Shown piece by piece: positions 43,162-52,757 of a DNA stretch of 64,000 nt (positions are counted from its first letter, which is position 1; each line of letters begins with the position of its first letter). Position numbers and translations under genes: made by a program. The notes under the pieces are model-generated. The model ran no database searches, had not been told where the DNA came from, and saw only the letters and a program-made list of their open reading frames with translations. The stretch is from Photobacterium indicum (GTDB taxonomy: Bacteria > Pseudomonadota > Gammaproteobacteria > Enterobacterales > Vibrionaceae): contig NZ_PYOC01000016.1 in assembly GCF_003026215.1 (NCBI RefSeq), positions 34,900 to 98,899 on the forward strand. The letters are read 5' to 3'.

Positions 43162-45174
43162 GTGAAAAAATGGATGAGTAAAAGCGCCCTGTTTTTAGCA
43201 GGTAGTTTGCTATGTAGCTCAGTAATGGCCAGTGAATTTAGTGCCAGTTTTAAAGGAACTGATATTCAAGAATTCATTAATATTGTAGGGCGAAATCTAC
43301 AAAAAACGATCATTGTCGACCCTGCGGTGCGCGGTCAAGTCAATGTACGTAGCTATGACCTTCTAAATGACGAACAATATTATCAATTCTTTTTAAATGT
43401 TTTAGAAGTGTATGGCTTTGCTGTTGTTGAAATGGATAACGGCGTACTAAAAGTGATTCGTGATAAAGACGCGAAGACATCTGCTATTCCGGTTGTAGAC
43501 GGTAACGATAAAGTCTCTGGTGATGAAGTCGTCACCCGTGTTATTGCCGTTCGTAATGTATCGGTGCGTGAACTCTCGCCGTTGCTGCGTCAGTTGAATG
43601 ATAATGCGGGCGCAGGTAACGTTGTGCACTACGATCCTGCTAACATCATTATGATTACGGGGCGTGCCGCGGTGGTGAACCGTTTGGCCGAGATCATTGA
43701 GCGTGTCGACCGTGCTGGTGATAAAGAAGTGGATGTTGTGGAGCTGCGTAATGCCTCGGCGGCTGAAATGGTGCGCATTGTTGATGCGTTAAATAAAAAT
43801 GCCAGTGCTAAAACAACGCCAGGGTTTTTACAGCCTAAAGTGGTTGCTGATGAACGTACCAATGCCGTGTTGTTATCGGGTGATCCTCAGGTAAGGAAAC
43901 GTCTAAAAAAACTGATTAATCAGTTGGATAAAGAGATGGCAACGTCTGGTAATAATCGGGTTATCTACCTGAAATATGCCAATGCTGAAGATATGGTTGA
44001 TGTGCTCAAAGGCGTATCAGATAACCTGCAAGCTGAAAAGCAAGGTGGAAGTAAAAAACCAGTTGGAAGCAGTAAGGGCGAAGTGATGATCTCCGCTCAT
44101 ACCGGAACAAATTCCCTTATCGTAACAGCGCCGCCAGATATTATGCGTGCGTTAGAAAGTATTATTGCTCAGCTAGATATTCGTCGTGCACAGGTACTGA
44201 TTGAAGCCATGATTGTTGAATTATCTGAAGGTGATGGCATCAACTTCGGGGTGCAGTATGGTTCAGCAGATGGGGGCGTTATTCAATTTGGTAACTCGGG
44301 TGTCCCTATTTCCCAATACGCAATTGGTTTGCAAGAAGCGCAGGATGTAAAAGGCAGCACGGTAACTGACGTGAACGGCAACGTGACGGTGAATCCTGAT
44401 CAGCAAGGTAGTTTCGATACCCTGGCGAGCGTACTTGGCGGCGTTAACGGTGCGGCATTGGGTATCGTGATGGGTGACTGGACGATGTTGGTGAATGCTG
44501 TCGCAACAGACAGTAATTCGAACATACTGTCATCACCAAGTATCACGGTGATGGATAACGGTGAAGCATCATTTATTGTTGGTGAAGAAGTGCCAGTGGT
44601 AACAGGTTCGACTTCAAGCTCAAGCAATGATAATCCTTTCCAAACGGTGGAACGTAAAGAAGTTGGTATCAAGCTAAATGTTACCCCGCAGATTAATGAA
44701 GGTGACTCTGTTCAGCTTAAAATTGAGCAAGAAGTGTCAAGCGTATTAGGTGCAAGTGGCGCCGTTGATGTGCGTTTTGCTAAGCGCCAGATTAATACCT
44801 CGGTGTTGGTTCAAGATGGACAGATGATTGCTTTAGGCGGTTTGATTAGCGAAGAGACCAAAGAGAGTGAGTCTAAAATCCCAATCCTAGGTGATATTCC
44901 ATTCTTGGGTTTCTTGTTTAAATCGACCAATACGACCACATCCAAAACGAATTTAATGGTATTCATTAAGCCAACTATTATTCGCGATGGCGTAACTGCC
45001 GATGGCATTACTCAGCGTAAATATAACTACATTCGCGCAGAGCAATTATATAAAGCAGATCAGGGCTTAAACTTAATGCCAAATACTAAAATGCCAGTAT
45101 TGCCTAAGTTTGGTGAGAATATTGAGCTGCCGCCAGAAGTACGCGCCTTTGTTGCGCAGTTGGAGAATCAGTAA
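43162..45174 (+). CDS. gspD: Type II secretion outer-membrane secretin GspD
   Basis: A 670-residue secretin forming the outer-membrane channel. Signal peptide about 1-23 (LFLAGSLLCSSVMA), then N0 (FSASFKGTDIQEFINIVGRN), N1-N3 repeats (VVTRVIAVRNVSVRELSPLL; VIYLKYANAEDMVDVLKG) and the secretin core (QVLIEAMIVELSEGDGINFG ... VPVVTGS ... IALGGLI). The signature GGLISEETKESESKIPILGD is complete. Its stop overlaps the gspE start by one base. A short C-terminal S-domain-like tail follows the core. Confidence 0.98.
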   Translation: MKKWMSKSALFLAGSLLCSSVMASEFSASFKGTDIQEFINIVGRNLQKTIIVDPAVRGQVNVRSYDLLNDEQYYQFFLNVLEVYGFAVVEMDNGVLKVIRDKDAKTSAIPVVDGNDKVSGDEVVTRVIAVRNVSVRELSPLLRQLNDNAGAGNVVHYDPANIIMITGRAAVVNRLAEIIERVDRAGDKEVDVVELRNASAAEMVRIVDALNKNASAKTTPGFLQPKVVADERTNAVLLSGDPQVRKRLKKLINQLDKEMATSGNNRVIYLKYANAEDMVDVLKGVSDNLQAEKQGGSKKPVGSSKGEVMISAHTGTNSLIVTAPPDIMRALESIIAQLDIRRAQVLIEAMIVELSEGDGINFGVQYGSADGGVIQFGNSGVPISQYAIGLQEAQDVKGSTVTDVNGNVTVNPDQQGSFDTLASVLGGVNGAALGIVMGDWTMLVNAVATDSNSNILSSPSITVMDNGEASFIVGEEVPVVTGSTSSSSNDNPFQTVERKEVGIKLNVTPQINEGDSVQLKIEQEVSSVLGASGAVDVRFAKRQINTSVLVQDGQMIALGGLISEETKESESKIPILGDIPFLGFLFKSTNTTTSKTNLMVFIKPTIIRDGVTADGITQRKYNYIRAEQLYKADQGLNLMPNTKMPVLPKFGENIELPPEVRAFVAQLENQ

Positions 45175-46673
45175 TGGATATCGGTAGCATGGAAGACACG
45201 GCAATATCGTTGTTCCGTCTGCCATTTTCATTTGCGAAGCGACACAGTGTTGTGCTTGAAGCCAGTGAAAGTGGTTGGACATTATCCTATAGCGGACAAC
45301 TTTCTGCGGTCGTCTTAGCGGAAGTTCGGCGTGTTGTGGGAAGTGGCTTTACGCCAATAGAATTGACCAGTAAAGAATTTGAATTAAAACTCACCGAGGC
45401 GTATCAACGTGGTTCATCTGAAGCGCGGCAGTTAATGGAAGACTTAGGCGCCGATGATGATTTTTTCTCGCTTGCCGAAGATTTGCCTGAAACTGAAGAC
45501 TTACTGGAATCGGAGGATGACGCACCAATCATTAAATTGATTAATGCCATGTTAGCGGAAGCGATTAAAGAGGCGGCGTCAGACATCCATATTGAAACCT
45601 TTGAGAAAGCATTATCAATCCGTTTCCGGGTTGATGGTGTATTGCGTGAGGTGTTGCAGCCTAGCCGTAAATTAGCACCGTTGCTAGTTTCACGTATTAA
45701 GGTAATGGCACGTCTTGATATTGCAGAAAAGCGTGTTCCTCAAGATGGTCGTATTTCACTGCGAATTGGCGGTCGTGCGGTAGATGTTCGTGTATCGACG
45801 ATGCCGTCATCGCATGGTGAGCGCGTTGTATTACGTTTGCTTGATAAAAACGCTACCCGGCTTGATCTCCATAGTTTGGGTATGACTGCTGAGAACCATA
45901 AAACTTTTCGCCATATTATCCAGCGTCCACACGGCATTATTCTTGTAACCGGTCCGACAGGTTCGGGTAAATCCACTACCTTGTACGCTGGTTTACAAGA
46001 GCTGAATAGCCAAGAAAGTAATATTCTTACCGTTGAAGACCCGATTGAATTTGATATCGATGGGATAGGGCAAACACAGGTTAATACTAAAGTTGATATG
46101 ACGTTTGCTCGTGGTTTGAGGGCCATCTTACGTCAGGACCCTGATGTCGTTATGATTGGTGAAATACGAGATTTAGAAACAGCATCGATTGCTGTTCAAG
46201 CGTCTCTAACCGGTCACATGGTGTTATCAACCTTACACACCAATACTGCGATTGGTGCGATAACTCGATTACGTGATATGGGTATCGAGCCTTTTTTGGT
46301 TTCATCGTCATTGTTAGGAGTATTGGCGCAACGTTTAGTCCGTACTTTATGTGTACAGTGCCGAGAACCTTATGAGGCGAATCCCGAGCAGAAGAAACTC
46401 TTTAATATCGGTACCGATGAGCCATTAACGCTGTATCGTGCTGTCGGCTGTGAGCACTGTAATAACAAAGGCTATCGTGGTCGTACGGGTATCCATGAGC
46501 TGTTATTGATTGATGATAATGTTCAAGAGCTTATCCACTCAGAAGCGGGGGAGCAGTCGATAGAGAAAGTTATTCGAAAATATACGCCAAGTATTCGAGA
46601 CGACGGTCTAGCCAAAGTTAAACGCGGTATCACGACACTTGAAGAAGTGATGCGTGTAACCAAGGAGGGCTAA
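45174..46673 (+). CDS. gspE: Type II secretion ATPase GspE
   Basis: A 499-residue cytoplasmic hexameric ATPase powering pseudopilus assembly; very close to Vibrio EpsE. Walker A is GPTGSGKSTT (about 261), the Asp box follows (ILTVEDPIEF), Walker B is PDVVMIGEIRD and the His box STLHTNT. A zinc-binding insert has CVQC and CEHC. The N-terminal EARQLMEDLGADDDFFSLAE region binds GspL. The start overlaps the gspD stop; an ATG 15 bases later is a possible alternative. Confidence 0.98.
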   Translation: MDIGSMEDTAISLFRLPFSFAKRHSVVLEASESGWTLSYSGQLSAVVLAEVRRVVGSGFTPIELTSKEFELKLTEAYQRGSSEARQLMEDLGADDDFFSLAEDLPETEDLLESEDDAPIIKLINAMLAEAIKEAASDIHIETFEKALSIRFRVDGVLREVLQPSRKLAPLLVSRIKVMARLDIAEKRVPQDGRISLRIGGRAVDVRVSTMPSSHGERVVLRLLDKNATRLDLHSLGMTAENHKTFRHIIQRPHGIILVTGPTGSGKSTTLYAGLQELNSQESNILTVEDPIEFDIDGIGQTQVNTKVDMTFARGLRAILRQDPDVVMIGEIRDLETASIAVQASLTGHMVLSTLHTNTAIGAITRLRDMGIEPFLVSSSLLGVLAQRLVRTLCVQCREPYEANPEQKKLFNIGTDEPLTLYRAVGCEHCNNKGYRGRTGIHELLLIDDNVQELIHSEAGEQSIEKVIRKYTPSIRDDGLAKVKRGITTLEEVMRVTKEG

Positions 46674-47902
46674 TGGCTGCATTTGAATATAAGGCGCTAG
46701 ATGCAAAAGGTCGCCAGAAAAAAGGTGTGCTTGAAGGCGATCATGCTCGTCAGGTTAGGCAACAGCTGCGCGAGAAAGGGTTAATGCCGGTTGAGGTTGT
46801 GCAAACAGCAACGCGAAGCACATCGACAAAGACGGGTACTAGCGCTAAATTTCAATTTCGTCGTGGAATTAGTACCAACGAGTTATCACTTGTTACGCGT
46901 CAATTAGCCACACTGGTTCAGGCGGGTATGCCACTTGAAGAATGTTTAAAAGCGGTTGGTGAACAAAACGAAAAGCCACGATTGCGCAATATGCTATTAG
47001 CAGTACGTTCTCGGGTTGTTGAAGGGTATACCTTGTCAGACAGTATGGCGGAATATCCTCATATTTTTGATCAGCTCTTTCGTGCCATGGTGGCAGCCGG
47101 TGAGAAGTCGGGTCACTTAGATACCGTTTTAAACCGCTTGGCTGATTATACTGAAAATCGTCAACAAATGCGTAGCAAGCTTCAGCAAGCAATGATTTAT
47201 CCGACCATGCTAACGTTGGTGGCGGTTGCCGTTGTCGCTTTTTTGCTGGCAACGGTAGTGCCTAAAATTGTTGATCAGTTTGTCCAGATGGGGCAAAAGC
47301 TGCCAACTATTACCGAAATATTATTAGCAGCCAGTAATTTTGTTCAAAATTGGGGCATTGTTGTGGTTATCGTGATTATTTCGATTATCGCGTTGATCAA
47401 AAGTGCGCTAAAGAAGCCAGCATACCGGTTGAAGTGGGATCGCTGGATATTACACATTCCAGTGATCGGTAAGGTTGCTCGTGGTCTGAATACATCTCGC
47501 TTTGCGCGTACTCTTTCGATATGTACATCGAGTGCGATTCCACTGCTAGATGGGATGAAAGTCGCTTCAGATGTAATGACCAATACATGGGTAAATAAGC
47601 AGATTATTGAGGCATCAGAAAAAGTACGTGAAGGTGCTAGCCTGCGTATCTCGCTTGAACAAACCAAACTGTTCCCGCCTATGATGTTACACATGATAGC
47701 CAGTGGTGAACGAAGTGGTGAACTGGAGCAAATGTTGACCCGTGCGGCAGATAACCAAGATCGTGATTTTGAATCTTTGGTGAATATGGCGCTGGGTGTT
47801 TTTGAACCATTATTGATTGTCGCTATGGCTGGCATTGTGATGTTTATCGTCATCGCCACGCTAATGCCGATTATCGAATTGAATAATATGGTTGGTATGT
47901 AG
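46673..47902 (+). CDS. gspF: Type II secretion inner-membrane platform protein GspF
   Basis: A 409-residue polytopic protein with two homologous cytoplasmic GspF domains (RQLATLVQAGMPLEECLKAV near 80-100 and FARTLSICTSSAIPLLDGMK near 283) and three membrane helices, including TLVAVAVVAFLLATVVPKIV (about 182-201) and a C-terminal helix. It is thought to contact GspE and the growing pseudopilus. The ATG overlaps the gspE stop by one base. Confidence 0.98.
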   Translation: MAAFEYKALDAKGRQKKGVLEGDHARQVRQQLREKGLMPVEVVQTATRSTSTKTGTSAKFQFRRGISTNELSLVTRQLATLVQAGMPLEECLKAVGEQNEKPRLRNMLLAVRSRVVEGYTLSDSMAEYPHIFDQLFRAMVAAGEKSGHLDTVLNRLADYTENRQQMRSKLQQAMIYPTMLTLVAVAVVAFLLATVVPKIVDQFVQMGQKLPTITEILLAASNFVQNWGIVVVIVIISIIALIKSALKKPAYRLKWDRWILHIPVIGKVARGLNTSRFARTLSICTSSAIPLLDGMKVASDVMTNTWVNKQIIEASEKVREGASLRISLEQTKLFPPMMLHMIASGERSGELEQMLTRAADNQDRDFESLVNMALGVFEPLLIVAMAGIVMFIVIATLMPIIELNNMVGM

Positions 47903-47924
47903 TTTTTCCCTTGGAGGTTTTTTC

Positions 47925-48359
47925 ATGCAACGCAAACAACGCGGCTTTACGCTGTTAGAGGTTATGGTCGTTATCGTTATTCTTGGCGTATTAGCCAGTT
48001 TAGTGGTACCGAACCTATTAGGTAATAAAGAGAAAGCGGATCAACAAAAAGCCGTTACCGATATCAGTGCGTTAGAGCAATCGTTAGATATGTATAAGTT
48101 GGATAACAGTGTTTATCCAACGACAGATCAAGGTCTAGAAGCATTAGTCTCTAAACCTTCGTCGTCACCTGAGCCACGTAATTACCGTGATGGTGGCTAC
48201 ATTCGCCGTTTACCTAATGATCCTTGGGGCTACGAGTACCAATACGTGATGCCGGGTGAACATGGTCCTATTGATATCTTTAGCTTAGGTGCTGATGGTC
48301 AAGAAGGCGGTGAGGGTAATAATACTGATATTGGCAACTGGAACATGTTGGACTTTTAA
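47925..48359 (+). CDS. gspG: Major pseudopilin GspG
   Basis: A 144-residue pseudopilin. The prepilin site is KQRG/FTLLEVMVVIVILGVL with Glu5 present; the following hydrophobic helix and the C-terminal calcium-binding loop region (SLGADGQEGGEGNNTDIGNW) are typical. GGAGG seven bases before the ATG at 47925 fixes the start; an open frame back to 47892 overlaps gspF. As the major subunit it polymerises into the piston-like pseudopilus. Confidence 0.98.
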   Translation: MQRKQRGFTLLEVMVVIVILGVLASLVVPNLLGNKEKADQQKAVTDISALEQSLDMYKLDNSVYPTTDQGLEALVSKPSSSPEPRNYRDGGYIRRLPNDPWGYEYQYVMPGEHGPIDIFSLGADGQEGGEGNNTDIGNWNMLDF

Positions 48360-48376
48360 GTCTAGCGTTTAATGAT

Positions 48377-48958
48377 ATGAATAAACGTGCGGCAGGTTTT
48401 ACCTTAATTGAAATGATGTTGGTGCTAGTACTGCTAGCAACCAGTGCTGTAGCTGTGATTATTTCATTGCCAGAAAGCAAAGACGATAAGGTAAAAGATG
48501 AAGCTGCACGTTTTCATCAGCTCGTTCAATTATTGGGCGAGGATGCATTACTTAATGGCGTTGATTACGGTATTCGGATTGAACGTCATAGTTATCAGTT
48601 TCTTGAGCTAACCCGTGATGATTGGCAACCCATAAAAGAATCGAAGTTTTTTACTGAGGTGGATGTTGGTGAAGACATTAATCTAAGGGTCGAAATCGGA
48701 GGTTATTCATGGCAAGACAAAGATCGCCTGTTTAAGCCGGGTTCATTATTTGATGAAGACATGTTTGCTGAACAAACTGATAAAAATAAAATTAAGCCCC
48801 CACAGGTTGTTGTGATGGCAAGCGGTGAGTACACCCCCTTTACGTTAGATTTTGAGGTTGATGGGCAAAATCAATTTTGGCATGTACAAGCAGATGAACT
48901 CGGACAGCTATTCCTTCTTCATCCAGGTGAAGAGTTAGATGCTGAGAAGAAACGATGA
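48377..48958 (+). CDS. gspH: Minor pseudopilin GspH
   Basis: A 193-residue minor pseudopilin. Prepilin peptidase site RAAG/FTLIEMMLVLVLLATSAV with Glu5, then a soluble beta-rich domain. The stop overlaps the start of gspI by four bases. GspH is thought to link the tip complex to the GspG shaft. Confidence 0.95.
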   Translation: MNKRAAGFTLIEMMLVLVLLATSAVAVIISLPESKDDKVKDEAARFHQLVQLLGEDALLNGVDYGIRIERHSYQFLELTRDDWQPIKESKFFTEVDVGEDINLRVEIGGYSWQDKDRLFKPGSLFDEDMFAEQTDKNKIKPPQVVVMASGEYTPFTLDFEVDGQNQFWHVQADELGQLFLLHPGEELDAEKKR

Positions 48959-49314
48959 AGAAAAATCGTGGAATGACGTTATTAGAAGTGCTGGTGGCTC
49001 TCGCGATATTTGCTATCGCAGCACTGAGTGTGATGAAAGCAGTTAGCCAACATTTGAATACCTTAGGATATTTAGAGCAAAAAACCTTTGCCATTATGGT
49101 GGCCGATAATACGCTCGCCACGGTACGGCTTTCGGGAGAAATTCCTACAACAGAAAAGCGTGGTAAATCAAAACTCGCCGGTCAGGAATGGTATTGGTCG
49201 GTAAAAAGTACAAAAACGGCTGATGGGTATTTGCGTGCTATTGATGTCACGGTTGCCACTGATTCAGAACGAAAGAAATCCGTTGTCTCGGTAAGAACTT
49301 ATGTTGCGAATTAA
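48955..49314 (+). CDS. gspI: Minor pseudopilin GspI
   Basis: A 119-residue minor pseudopilin, processed at KNRG/MTLLEVLVALAIFAIAAL. The short globular part (AGQEWYWSVKSTKTADGYLR) matches the family. GspI nucleates the GspI-J-K tip. Start and stop overlap its neighbours (4 bp with gspH, 14 bp with gspJ). Confidence 0.95.
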   Translation: MKKNRGMTLLEVLVALAIFAIAALSVMKAVSQHLNTLGYLEQKTFAIMVADNTLATVRLSGEIPTTEKRGKSKLAGQEWYWSVKSTKTADGYLRAIDVTVATDSERKKSVVSVRTYVAN

Positions 49315-49972
49315 TCATCCTTGCTCTTCTCATCGGCTCCATTCTTCGCAGCAAGGTTTTACATTGTTAGAGGTATTGGTCGCGATTGCTGTTTTTGCCA
49401 TGTTGAGCTTATCTGCTTACCAAGTGCTAAATAATGTTCAACTTAGTAATCAACAATCGATAGAACACAATGATCGCTTACAGTCGATTCAACGTGCCGT
49501 TGTCATGATGGATAACGATTTCCGTCAGATAGTCGCTCGTCGAGTGCGTACGCAAGGTGAAAAGCCCAGTGATAAGTTGTTGTTGGCAAGTGAGTATCTA
49601 TTAGGTTCATCGAGTCATGGAATAACGTTTACGCGTGCAGGCTGGCAAAACCCTCAACAGATGTTTCCCCGAGGTGAAAATGTACGCGTTGGCTACCGTA
49701 TTATTGACGATACATTAGAACGAGTATGGTTCCGTTATCCCGATACTGTGGTTGGCGTAAAGCCTTTAGTCAGAGAGATACTGACGGATGTAACCGACTT
49801 GTCGTTTCGCTTTTACAGTGATAATAAATGGACGGAAGAATGGTCGAAAGATGCAGTTTTACCTGAAGGTATTATGGTGAAAATGACGCTGGCTGACTTT
49901 GGTGATATTGAACGTGTGTATATGCTACCAACATCTGCCTTGAGTGCTGAAAGTAATGAGGATCCAGCTTAG
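49301..49972 (+). CDS. gspJ: Minor pseudopilin GspJ
   Basis: A 223-residue minor pseudopilin. The leader peptide is long (about 18 residues) and ends SQQG, cleaved before FTLLEVLVAIAVFAMLSL. The globular domain shows ERVWFRYPDTVVGVKPLVRE and DLSFRFYSDNKWTEEW, typical of GspJ. Stop shares a base with the gspK GTG. Confidence 0.95.
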   Translation: MLRINHPCSSHRLHSSQQGFTLLEVLVAIAVFAMLSLSAYQVLNNVQLSNQQSIEHNDRLQSIQRAVVMMDNDFRQIVARRVRTQGEKPSDKLLLASEYLLGSSSHGITFTRAGWQNPQQMFPRGENVRVGYRIIDDTLERVWFRYPDTVVGVKPLVREILTDVTDLSFRFYSDNKWTEEWSKDAVLPEGIMVKMTLADFGDIERVYMLPTSALSAESNEDPA

Positions 49973-51012
49973 TGAATCATTTAAGCCGAATCACAGCACC
50001 GAGGATGATGAAGTCGCAACAAGGCGTGGCATTAATCGTTGTATTATTACTGTTAGCGCTGATGACATTACTCGCAGCACAAATGACTGAGCGGCTACAT
50101 CACAATTTTTACCGTGTAGAAAACCAAGTACTTAATCAGCAAGCCTATTGGTATGCCCTAGGAATGGAAGAGCTTGCCAAAGTCGCGATTCAGCAAAGTA
50201 CCGATGATAGTGACACCATTAATTTGAATCAGGCATGGGCAACAGAAGGGCAGCGCTATCCTTTAGAAGGAGGCGAAGCTATCGGTAACATTCTCGACCG
50301 TCAGGCATGCTTTAACCTTAATGCGTTGAAAAATGTCACGCCAGAAGCAGATTCAAACAAAGAACCTTTTTTAGTCGCGTATTTACAAGCGTTGCTAGAA
50401 GAGGTGGGTGTTGAGAGCTATAACGCGGAGGTAATTGCTGATTCCAGTTGGGAATATATTGATACTGATGATGTTGTTCAATCAGCTTATGGCGCGGAAG
50501 ACAGCACATATGAAGGTTTTAGTCCGCCTTATTTACCGCCTAATGATTGGATTGCAGATGTCAGTGAGTTTCGAGCAATAAACGGTGTTACAGCACCGAT
50601 TTATGAAAAGGTAAAACACTTACTGTGTGCCTTGCCGAGTGACGATATGGTGCTGAATGTTAATACCCTAAAGAAAGGGCAAGCTGCATTATTGGCTGCT
50701 TTATATAGCCCGGCATTGTCGCTGTCAGATGCCGAACGAATTATTTCTGGTCGTCGTTTTGATGGCTGGGATAGTGTTGATGACTTTACTGCTGAACCAG
50801 CTATTGCGTCTATTAGTGGTGATGTTAAAGACAAAGCGAAAACTCACCTTGGTGTAAGCAGTAACTATTTTCAAATAGATACAGAAGTACTGGTTGATCG
50901 AGCCAGAATACGGTTAGTAGCATTACTTAAACGTGATGAGAAAGAGGTGACGGTTGTTCGTCGCCGTTATGGAGGGATCAGTGAGCGAATTTCTGACAAT
51001 AAGGCTAAGTAG
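49972..51012 (+). CDS. gspK: Minor pseudopilin GspK
   Basis: A 346-residue pseudopilin that caps the tip. Processing at SQQG/VALIVVLLLLALMTLLAA; position +5 is Val rather than Glu, the normal exception for GspK. The large helical insert that sits on top of the tip is seen (EPFLVAYLQALLEEVGVESY; DWIADVSEFRAINGV). It starts with GTG overlapping the gspJ stop and overlaps gspL by about 32 bp. Confidence 0.96.
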   Translation: MNHLSRITAPRMMKSQQGVALIVVLLLLALMTLLAAQMTERLHHNFYRVENQVLNQQAYWYALGMEELAKVAIQQSTDDSDTINLNQAWATEGQRYPLEGGEAIGNILDRQACFNLNALKNVTPEADSNKEPFLVAYLQALLEEVGVESYNAEVIADSSWEYIDTDDVVQSAYGAEDSTYEGFSPPYLPPNDWIADVSEFRAINGVTAPIYEKVKHLLCALPSDDMVLNVNTLKKGQAALLAALYSPALSLSDAERIISGRRFDGWDSVDDFTAEPAIASISGDVKDKAKTHLGVSSNYFQIDTEVLVDRARIRLVALLKRDEKEVTVVRRRYGGISERISDNKAK

Positions 51013-52282
51013 CCGGCCTGCACAGCCGGTGCAATGGCTGGTTTGGTCGCCACAGCAAAAAGAAGTGATTGCGTCGGGTCAATTAGCCGATATGACGCAA
51101 TTAAGCGAACTTGCAGAGTATGCAGCACAGCGTCCAGTTATCGCCTTGGCACCAGCAAGTGAACTATTACTCACCGACGTTGCGATCCCTACTGGTAGTG
51201 GGCGTCAACTTACGGCGGTATTACCTTATCTATTAGAAGAGGAATTAGCACAAGATGTCGATTCTCTTCATGTACATTTGCTTAATCGCGAAGGAGACAT
51301 TGCCAGTGTTGCCATCGTGGAACATAAGATCATTCAACAGTGGTTAGAAGCATTATCTGATGCTGGTATTGAAGTTACTAAACTGGTTCCAGATTGCTTA
51401 TGTTTACCGTTATTCAATGATGGTTACAGTGCCGTTGAGTTGGGGCAGCAATGGTTAGTGCGTCAATCAGAAGCGCAAGGTATTTGTGCTGAACCATCAT
51501 GGCTTGGTAGTTGGCTATTGGCGCAGAAAGCCCCGATAGTACTCTCTACAGATACAGATACAGATACAGATACAGATACAGATACAGATACAGATACTTC
51601 GAATGTTGAACCTATCAATACAGAGTTGCAGCAATCGACAAATGTAGTAATACATAATTACAGCCCTGCCCCTATTGGCATGCCAGGTCTCTGGAAACCA
51701 GAAGCCCCTGAATTAGTGATGCAGCTACTGGCTGAAGGCGCAGGTAACAGTAAAGCCAACTTGCTATCAGGCCCTTACAAAATTCAATCTGCATGGCGAA
51801 AACACCTTAAGCCTTGGCGAAAAGTTGCTATTGCAGCTGGGCTGGTATTAACCACCGTCATTATTGAGCATGTAGTATCAGTTCAAAAAATGGAGCAGCA
51901 GGCACAAGTTTACCGTGCTGAAAGTGAGCGTATATTTCGTGAGGTTTTACCTGAATTTAAACGTATACCTTCTCAAAGTTATCTGAAAAACCAGATGAAA
52001 AATGCTGTTAGTCGATTAGGTGGTGCAGGGAGTGATAAGGGGGTATTACCTTGGTTAGTCCAATTAAAACCCGTATTGAGCGAAGTGCCTCAAATGACAA
52101 TTCAAAATGTAAAATACGATGAAAATCGCGGCGAATTACGCCTTCAAGCAAGCTCTACAGAGTTTCAGCACTTTGAGCAAATTCGCACACTTCTGGCTGA
52201 ACAATTTATCGTAGAGCAAGGTCAGCTGAATAAAGATGGCGAGCGGGTTAATGGTACTGTCGTATTAAGGAGAAAATCATGA
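50981..52282 (+). CDS. gspL: Type II secretion protein GspL
   Basis: A 433-residue bitopic inner-membrane protein: an actin-like cytoplasmic domain (SEFLTIRLSSRPAQPVQWLV at the start) that binds GspE, a membrane helix (KVAIAAGLVLTTVIIEHVV, near 288-306) and a periplasmic ferredoxin-like domain. The GTG at 50981 follows GGAGG by five bases, giving MSEFLTIRL as in Vibrio EpsL. A run of Asp-Thr pairs from residue 191 is encoded by a GATACA microsatellite and lies in the linker between the cytoplasmic subdomains and the helix. Confidence 0.96.
   Translation: MSEFLTIRLSSRPAQPVQWLVWSPQQKEVIASGQLADMTQLSELAEYAAQRPVIALAPASELLLTDVAIPTGSGRQLTAVLPYLLEEELAQDVDSLHVHLLNREGDIASVAIVEHKIIQQWLEALSDAGIEVTKLVPDCLCLPLFNDGYSAVELGQQWLVRQSEAQGICAEPSWLGSWLLAQKAPIVLSTDTDTDTDTDTDTDTDTSNVEPINTELQQSTNVVIHNYSPAPIGMPGLWKPEAPELVMQLLAEGAGNSKANLLSGPYKIQSAWRKHLKPWRKVAIAAGLVLTTVIIEHVVSVQKMEQQAQVYRAESERIFREVLPEFKRIPSQSYLKNQMKNAVSRLGGAGSDKGVLPWLVQLKPVLSEVPQMTIQNVKYDENRGELRLQASSTEFQHFEQIRTLLAEQFIVEQGQLNKDGERVNGTVVLRRKS
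51551..51598 (+). repeat. GATACA hexanucleotide microsatellite in gspL
   Basis: Seven perfect GATACA units and an eighth GATACT, encoding (Asp-Thr)8 in frame. A copy-number change would add or remove Asp-Thr pairs without a frameshift. Confidence 0.98.
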
Positions 52283-52755
52283 AAGCATGGTGGAAAGCCT
52301 TAAGTCAGCGAGAGCAACGCTTAATGTTAGGTGGCTCAGCCGCGTTAATATTGACAATCGTCTATTGGGGTATATGGCAGCCTTTGGCTAACCGCGCCGA
52401 TCGGGCTCAGAACCGTATTCAATCTGAACGTCAATTATTGAGTTGGGTTGAAGATAAAGCGAACCAGATTGCTAGTTTAAAAGGTTCATCTGGCGCCAGT
52501 GTGGCGGTGAGCCATAAAGGGCTAAATCAAGTCATCAATGAAACGACAAACCGTTTTCGTATTGAGTTAATTCGGATGCAACCTCGCAATGAATCGGTCC
52601 AAGTATGGGTTAAACCTGTACCGTTCAATACACTTGTGAATTGGTTGGCTTTTTTACATGAAGAATATGGCATTGAAGCCCAGTTTCTCGATGTCTCAAG
52701 AACAAAGAGTAATGGTATGGTCGAAGTGAACCGTTTACAGCTTGGCCGAGGGTAA
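52279..52755 (+). CDS. gspM: Type II secretion protein GspM
   Basis: A 158-residue bitopic protein with a short cytoplasmic tail (KALSQREQRLMLGG), one membrane helix (SAALILTIVYWGIWQPL, about 20-36) and a periplasmic ferredoxin-like domain (IELIRMQPRNESVQVWVKPV). It pairs with GspL and stabilises it. Four-base ATGA overlap with gspL; AGGAG precedes. Confidence 0.95.
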   Translation: MKAWWKALSQREQRLMLGGSAALILTIVYWGIWQPLANRADRAQNRIQSERQLLSWVEDKANQIASLKGSSGASVAVSHKGLNQVINETTNRFRIELIRMQPRNESVQVWVKPVPFNTLVNWLAFLHEEYGIEAQFLDVSRTKSNGMVEVNRLQLGRG

Positions 52756-52757
52756 CA

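Noticed and set aside
51551..51598. CRISPR-like repeat
   Set aside because: The repeats are 6 bp with no spacers and encode part of GspL; it is a microsatellite.
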